Assembly: GCA_017618075.1 (NCBI GenBank)
Contig: JAFZUY010000053.1
Span: 26,397-90,396 of the forward strand
Direction: 5' to 3'
DNA length: 64,000 nucleotides
Origin: Lachnospiraceae bacterium
Lineage (GTDB): Bacteria; Bacillota; Clostridia; Lachnospirales; Lachnospiraceae
A program made the position numbers and the translations under genes. Shown in pieces: positions 60,329 through 64,000 of the stretch. The notes beneath the pieces are model-generated. The model did not search any database and was not told the origin of the DNA. It was given only the letters and a program-made list of their open reading frames with translations. Positions within the stretch are counted from its first letter, which is position 1. Every line of letters begins with the position of its first letter.

Positions 60329-61531
60329 TCAAACGACCTTCGTTACGCGGTTTACTTCCTCTTTGGCATCCTCATAATTTAGATGAGTATAGGTATTAAG
60401 CGTTACGCCTATATCAGAGTGCCCCATCAAATACTGAAGTGCCTTCGGATTCATTCCGGACTTTGCCATATTGGAACAATAGGTATGGCGACACACATGC
60501 GGAGTGATTTTCGGAAGCGGTATTCTGTAAATACTGTTATATTTCTCCAAAATATGCTTGAAATAATGCTCCCAATGAAGTGCATACATGATACTTCCGT
60601 CTTTATCGAAATATAGAAATCCCCAATATCCATCCACCATTGGTTCATTTTTCGGGGGTTTTCGATTCTTAACGATTGTCTTAAAGCACTCCTCAACATC
60701 TTCCGTCATAGGGATAACCCTATTCCCGCAGGCAGTCTTTGTTTCCTCAATGTAGTAACCGATTTTCGCTCTTTTTTGTAATTGATGGTCAATGTGAATG
60801 CAGTGATTTTGGAAGTCCACATCTTTCAACGTCAGTCCGCAAAACTCAGAAATACGCATCCCTGTTTTAAACAGAATATAGATTCCTTCGTAATACTTCG
60901 AAAAATGATTGTCCTCTTTCACAAACTTTAGAAATTTCCGTTCATCTTCCCTGGAAATGGCCTCTCTTGTCACGCTGTCGTTTACAACTACGTCAACCAA
61001 TTGAAATCCAAACGGATTCTTTCTGAGTAAATCATCATCCACTGCCATCTGGAATGCCGGTCGTAAAACTCCTCTGACAGAATGAATGGAACTGAAACTC
61101 TTTCCGTCTTTCTCCTGAAGTTTTATCAGCCAGCATTTCGCATCCGAAATACGTATAGTATCAATTCGCCTGCTACCAAAAGAATCTTTTTTCAACAGAT
61201 TAATTACTGTTCCATATCCGGCCTGCGTAGTAGGTCTTACACCCGTTCTGGTCGAAATATATTTTTCAGCAAGTTCAAGAACAGTCAGATTTCCACCATT
61301 CGATGCGATATTGTCAAACAGATCCGCCTGGATTTGTTTTTCCATTTCGCGTAACGAAGCGGATTTCTTTTTCCCTTCCGGTACTCTGTCGTTATGATCC
61401 AAACGCCAGCTGTAAACAACCTTAACTTTTCCAAAACCGTCAGTATACTTAAAGCGATATCTTCCGTCACTCATCTGGAATTCGCCATTATGTAAAATAC
61501 GTCCTTTGTTATCTCTCCTTTTTTCGCTCAT
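60329..61531 (-). CDS. int: Tn916-family tyrosine integrase
   Basis: 401 residues. The start MSEKRRDNKGRIL and the following DGRYRFKYTDGFGKVK region closely resemble Tn916 Int. A Tn916-type N-terminal domain and a core-binding domain precede the catalytic domain, in which the Arg in KTGMRISEF, the HxxR box in ITPHVCRHTYC, and the Tyr nucleophile in LNTYTHL are present. The start is placed at 61531 for GGAGA upstream. It lies at the left end of a mobilizable element that continues right with xis and mob genes; the boundary is in the roughly 150 bases after the stop. Confidence 0.95.
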   Translation of the reverse strand: MSEKRRDNKGRILHNGEFQMSDGRYRFKYTDGFGKVKVVYSWRLDHNDRVPEGKKKSASLREMEKQIQADLFDNIASNGGNLTVLELAEKYISTRTGVRPTTQAGYGTVINLLKKDSFGSRRIDTIRISDAKCWLIKLQEKDGKSFSSIHSVRGVLRPAFQMAVDDDLLRKNPFGFQLVDVVVNDSVTREAISREDERKFLKFVKEDNHFSKYYEGIYILFKTGMRISEFCGLTLKDVDFQNHCIHIDHQLQKRAKIGYYIEETKTACGNRVIPMTEDVEECFKTIVKNRKPPKNEPMVDGYWGFLYFDKDGSIMYALHWEHYFKHILEKYNSIYRIPLPKITPHVCRHTYCSNMAKSGMNPKALQYLMGHSDIGVTLNTYTHLNYEDAKEEVNRVTKVV

Positions 61532-61630
61532 ATTGCGGTCTCCTTTCAATTAAATCAAAAAGAACCGCCTCATGATATGTTATACCATAATGCGGTCCCT
61601 CTTTCCATAACATTTGCCGTTTTTGATATT

Positions 61631-61652
61631 GAAAAACACCCTTCCCGAGTGT
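61631..61652 (-). terminator. Hairpin after the excisionase gene
   Basis: GAGTGTT and AACACCC form a 7-bp stem with a GGGAA loop, followed by TTTTTC on the minus strand, just past the excisionase stop. It may restrict transcription into the integrase gene. Confidence 0.5.
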
Positions 61653-61655
61653 TCG

Positions 61656-61988
61656 TCAAATAGTCCCGGAACGGTTCAGATATTGTTCAAACAACTCTCT
61701 CTTTATTCTGGTCTGACTGCCGACTTCCATAACAAAATCTTCACCTATATTTTCCGCGACAATTCGTCTTAAACGTTTCTCTCCGATTCCAAAATACTCG
61801 GCTGCTTCTTCAATGGTAAGAAGATATTTATGCCAAATCGGTAAGTGTTCTTTCTTCGTGGATTTAAACGAATTTGCTTCCTTTATCTTGGAATCCAGAC
61901 GCATGATTGCATCATATGCTAATGGCACCATGTAAGGCACTGTCTTGGGTTTTACTGTATATTCCTGTAAATAAACTATCTGTTCCAT
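61656..61988 (-). CDS. xis: Excisionase (Tn916 Xis-like)
   Basis: About 110 residues. The C-terminal half (about 47-108) has the Tn916 Xis pattern with a winged helix: LTIEEAAEYFGIGEKRLRRI then the basic-ending IKRELFEQYL. The N-terminal extension of about 45 residues is additional. Xis bends attachment-site DNA and steers integrase to excision. An in-frame ATG lies 18 bases upstream, but AAAGGAAAAGAAG precedes 61988. It is upstream of int, 124 bases away. Confidence 0.85.
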   Translation of the reverse strand: MEQIVYLQEYTVKPKTVPYMVPLAYDAIMRLDSKIKEANSFKSTKKEHLPIWHKYLLTIEEAAEYFGIGEKRLRRIVAENIGEDFVMEVGSQTRIKRELFEQYLNRSGTI

Positions 61989-62030
61989 AACTTCTTTTCC
62001 TTTCATAATTCCTTATGCTCCAACAGTTTT

Positions 62031-63488
62031 TTAAATCTCGTTCCTTCCGTTCTTGTACTTTGATTTATTACGCATATTTCTGTACGGTTCGGCAATCTGC
62101 TTGTCGAACTTATATGCCTCTTTTGCAAGCCTTCTTGCTTCTTCCAATTCTTTTCGTTTTAAGTCTCCCGCATTCTGTAATTCTAAAGCCCGAGCTTTTA
62201 ACTCTTTAACCGGGATAGTAAAATCAGGATATTTCTCTTTAAGTTCTCTTCTTGCAGCACGGAAAATTGTAAGTTCTTTATCATGTTCTTCTGCGAATCG
62301 TTCTTTCTTCCTGCCTTTGGGAAGTGAATACCATTCCTGATAAACCGGAAGATATTTTTTGAATGCTTCGTAACGTTCCAATATACGATTTATTGATTTC
62401 ATTTCATTATCCATATCCCGCACCTGACTTTGGATGGTTGCTACATTCTCGTAAAGTTTTTTCGAAAGCACCTTAAAATCTTCAATGCAGGTAATCTTAT
62501 TGTTCTGAATAAATTCAATTGCCTCAACATATGCTTTAACCTTTGAAACCTTTCCGTATTTCTTTCCGTGACTGACACTGTAATTATGCAGTGCAACTTC
62601 CAAATCAAGAGCGTCCATTTCTTTTTGGGACTTATCCGACTCATACTCCTTATACTTTTCGAGAACCGAATCAATGATAGTTTTTATCTTCCTGATTTCC
62701 GAATTGATCCATTTGACTAACCGGTTCCAATCTCCGATATCCGTCGTGATTCCCTTTTTCTCCATTGCTCTTACCTTCGGTCCTTCGTGAACCTGCGGAA
62801 TATAATCTTCTCCCATGCTTTCAAACGATTGATGAGTAACTCTCTCGGTTATCCCTTGTTCTTCGAAAGCCGCATTGATACATTTCGCCCAGTTTTCTCT
62901 CCAACGATTTAAAGTATCCGGATCACTCCAGTCCGTTGTCTTAACCGCGTTAAAAATGTATTTGCCATCAGAACCACGAATTCGATTTCCGTCTTCATCT
63001 AGAATGTATTCTCTTCTCTGTTTCTCTCCCCAGGTCCCGTCTTCATTAAGCGGTCTCATCGGAACCATAACATGAACATGCGGATTTTGCGGCCCCCCTT
63101 CTTTATCCGGAGCATGAATCGCAATATCACAAATCATTCCCCTGCTGACGAAATTTTCCATAATAAACTTCCTGGCCATTGCTATATTTTCTTCTTCCGA
63201 CAATTCATTTTGGAGCGCAAAATCAAAAGAGAACGCAAGCTGCGCTCTCTTATTTTTCTCTGCGAACTCAACCGCATTCCATAATGTTTCTCTGTCGGAG
63301 TATTCCTTCGGAGCATGTTTCGGCAACATAATTTCTGTATGAATCACACCTCCCTTTTTTGTATAATCCGGATCTTCCCCGTAATAAGAATCATGAATTT
63401 TTTCTCCGGCCCGGTAAGCTGCCGCAGCACAAACCGACTGTCCTTTTCCTCTTGAAATCTGTGTAACATGAAAATGATACAGTGACAT
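62031..63488 (-). CDS. MobQ-type (MobA/MobL) relaxase
   Basis: 485 residues. The relaxase domain covers about 1-220: an N-terminal MSLYHFHVTQISRGKGQS start typical of MobA/MobL, AAAAYRAGEKI, and the metal-binding HxH in NPHVHVMVPMRPL with a catalytic Tyr in the N-terminal part. The C-terminal half is a basic/acidic coiled region. It nicks the transfer origin and leads the strand into the recipient, using a helper's type IV secretion system. Its ATG overlaps the stop of the accessory gene by one base (TAATG). Confidence 0.92.
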   Translation of the reverse strand: MSLYHFHVTQISRGKGQSVCAAAAYRAGEKIHDSYYGEDPDYTKKGGVIHTEIMLPKHAPKEYSDRETLWNAVEFAEKNKRAQLAFSFDFALQNELSEEENIAMARKFIMENFVSRGMICDIAIHAPDKEGGPQNPHVHVMVPMRPLNEDGTWGEKQRREYILDEDGNRIRGSDGKYIFNAVKTTDWSDPDTLNRWRENWAKCINAAFEEQGITERVTHQSFESMGEDYIPQVHEGPKVRAMEKKGITTDIGDWNRLVKWINSEIRKIKTIIDSVLEKYKEYESDKSQKEMDALDLEVALHNYSVSHGKKYGKVSKVKAYVEAIEFIQNNKITCIEDFKVLSKKLYENVATIQSQVRDMDNEMKSINRILERYEAFKKYLPVYQEWYSLPKGRKKERFAEEHDKELTIFRAARRELKEKYPDFTIPVKELKARALELQNAGDLKRKELEEARRLAKEAYKFDKQIAEPYRNMRNKSKYKNGRNEI

Positions 63489-63805
63489 TACCCGTCCACC
63501 TCCTCTACTGATTTGATTTCAAACCGATCAACGTACTCCTGCACTCCCGGAACATTTTTTAACCCGTCTGCAAACAGAACAAACTGAGCGTTGTTCATAT
63601 TTTTCAATTTTGGAAAAAGATATTCCAGGTGGGCTGCCTTAAAACAAAGACTGTGTGTTCTTTGTTTCCTTTGCCTGTTCTCTTCCCTCTTGACTTTGTT
63701 TTCTTTTCGATTAACTCCGCGTTTGGTTTGTTCGATCTGAAGGTGCAAATCAGAAATCTCTTTTCTTAATTTTTCGATTTCATTACTCATTTTTTCTTTC
63801 GCCAT
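63488..63805 (-). CDS. Mobilization accessory protein (DUF3847-like)
   Basis: About 105 residues, mostly charged. A coiled-coil N-terminal region (about 5-45) with IEKLRKEISDLHLQIEQT is followed by a basic KREENRQRKQRT stretch and a compact C-terminus. DUF3847 proteins precede MobA/MobL genes in Clostridial mobilizable elements and likely aid relaxosome formation. The start at 63805 follows AAAGGAG; the frame continues upstream but would cross the IS boundary. Confidence 0.75.
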   Translation of the reverse strand: MAKEKMSNEIEKLRKEISDLHLQIEQTKRGVNRKENKVKREENRQRKQRTHSLCFKAAHLEYLFPKLKNMNNAQFVLFADGLKNVPGVQEYVDRFEIKSVEEVDG

Positions 63806-63833
63806 TTTCAATCTCCTTTCGATTTTGGGGCAT

Positions 63834-63852
63834 AAAAAAAGCACCCTGCTTT
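63834..63852 (-). terminator. Short hairpin upstream of the accessory gene
   Basis: AAAGCA/TGCTTT with a three-base loop, followed by seven T on the minus strand. It sits 29 bases before the accessory gene start and may be a leader attenuator or a truncated remnant of an older upstream gene's terminator. Confidence 0.45.
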
Positions 63853-63890
63853 GTTTGCAATGAGGTGACCCCAAAAAGTTAGACTTTTTA

Positions 63891-63918
63891 AGCGTAGCAG
63901 TTTGATGGCTGCTACGCT
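63891..63918 (+). terminator. Hairpin inside the IS end
   Basis: AGCGTAGCAG and CTGCTACGCT form a perfect 10-bp stem with an 8-base loop, followed by ATTTTTAT on the plus strand. It blocks plus-strand transcription into the transposase region. Confidence 0.65.
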
Positions 63919-63922
63919 ATTT

Positions 63923-64000
63923 TTATGCAGCCGTGATACTGATCCTGTATTGAACAGGACTCATCCATCCCAGTCTTTCTTTAATTCTTTGTTCGTTGTA
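63923..64000 (-). CDS. IS3-family transposase OrfB, C-terminal end only
   Basis: The last 25 codons of a reading frame that enters from the right edge, reading YNEQRIKERLGWMSPVQYR then a short tail and TAA. The NEQRIKxxLGxMSPVxYR block is the conserved C-terminus of IS3-family (IS150 group, rve integrase domain) transposases. The rest is outside the window. Confidence 0.85.
   Translation of the reverse strand, partial: YNEQRIKERLGWMSPVQYRISITAA

Larger units (their letters stand above)
63866..64000 (-). mobile_element. IS3-family insertion sequence, partial
   Basis: The end TGACCCCAAAAAGTTAGAC (63866 onward, possibly from 63861) resembles the terminal repeat of IS3-family elements. It is followed by a hairpin and the 3' end of an IS3 OrfB transposase. 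The element continues beyond the window, so length and the other repeat are unknown. Confidence 0.75.

Noticed and set aside
1-64000. Search for tRNA, rRNA, riboswitches, phage genes and a type IV secretion system
   Set aside because: No cloverleaf, rRNA stretch, known riboswitch core or transfer apparatus was recognised in the gaps, which are short and mostly promoter or terminator sequence.

Overview
The window looks like a chromosomal segment of a low-GC, anaerobic, plant-fibre-degrading Firmicute, most likely a Lachnospiraceae of the Butyrivibrio/Lachnospira type. This rests on AT-rich DNA with strong AGGAGG-type ribosome sites, a two-gene SUF system, a complete hexuronate pathway with an LplB/YtcP-type sugar ABC importer, a GH9 cellulase with CBM3-like modules, and DUF975, DUF624 and MerR-methyltransferase proteins. 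The family-level placement is an inference. No rRNA, tRNA or CRISPR array was seen.

Layout. 1-8.1 kb: housekeeping genes (NhaC antiporter, PepD dipeptidase, a membrane-anchored trypsin-like protein, SufBD-SufC, a small ppGpp synthetase, a nucleoside deaminase, a CPBP protease). 8.1-21.9 kb: a hexuronate/aldouronate locus with fructuronate reductase, a fused KDPG aldolase-KDG kinase, mannonate dehydratase, a three-gene sugar importer, a FadR-type regulator, an acetylesterase, the 3' remnant of an alpha-glucuronidase, a YesL protein and glucuronate isomerase. Together these take glucuronate to pyruvate and glyceraldehyde-3-phosphate. 21.9-31 kb: mostly small membrane or secreted proteins of unknown role, plus RfbB and a MerR-methyltransferase fusion. 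31-37.7 kb: M29 aminopeptidase, PyrE, a GH25 muramidase with two membrane proteins, and release factor 2.

37.7-52.8 kb: a long minus-strand operon-like run headed by an ECF sigma factor and a membrane anti-sigma-like protein. It continues with a giant exported protein, a GldA/GldF-like ABC pair, a Gln/Gly-repeat membrane protein, MoxR ATPase, a DUF58 protein and two VWA membrane proteins, ending in prfB. This resembles MoxR-DUF58-VWA and gliding-type ABC modules joined in one surface or envelope system of unknown purpose. 52.9-58.9 kb: a two-gene unit in which a Reg_prop/Y_Y_Y/HD-GYP sensor, a predicted cyclic-di-GMP phosphodiesterase, overlaps by ATGA a membrane-anchored GH9 cellulase. This suggests that sensing, second-messenger turnover and surface cellulose attack are coupled.

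59-64 kb: a HAD phosphatase, a low-molecular-weight protein tyrosine phosphatase, and then a mobilizable element with a Tn916-type integrase, excisionase, MobQ-type relaxase and accessory protein. At the right edge of the window an IS3-family insertion sequence interrupts it.
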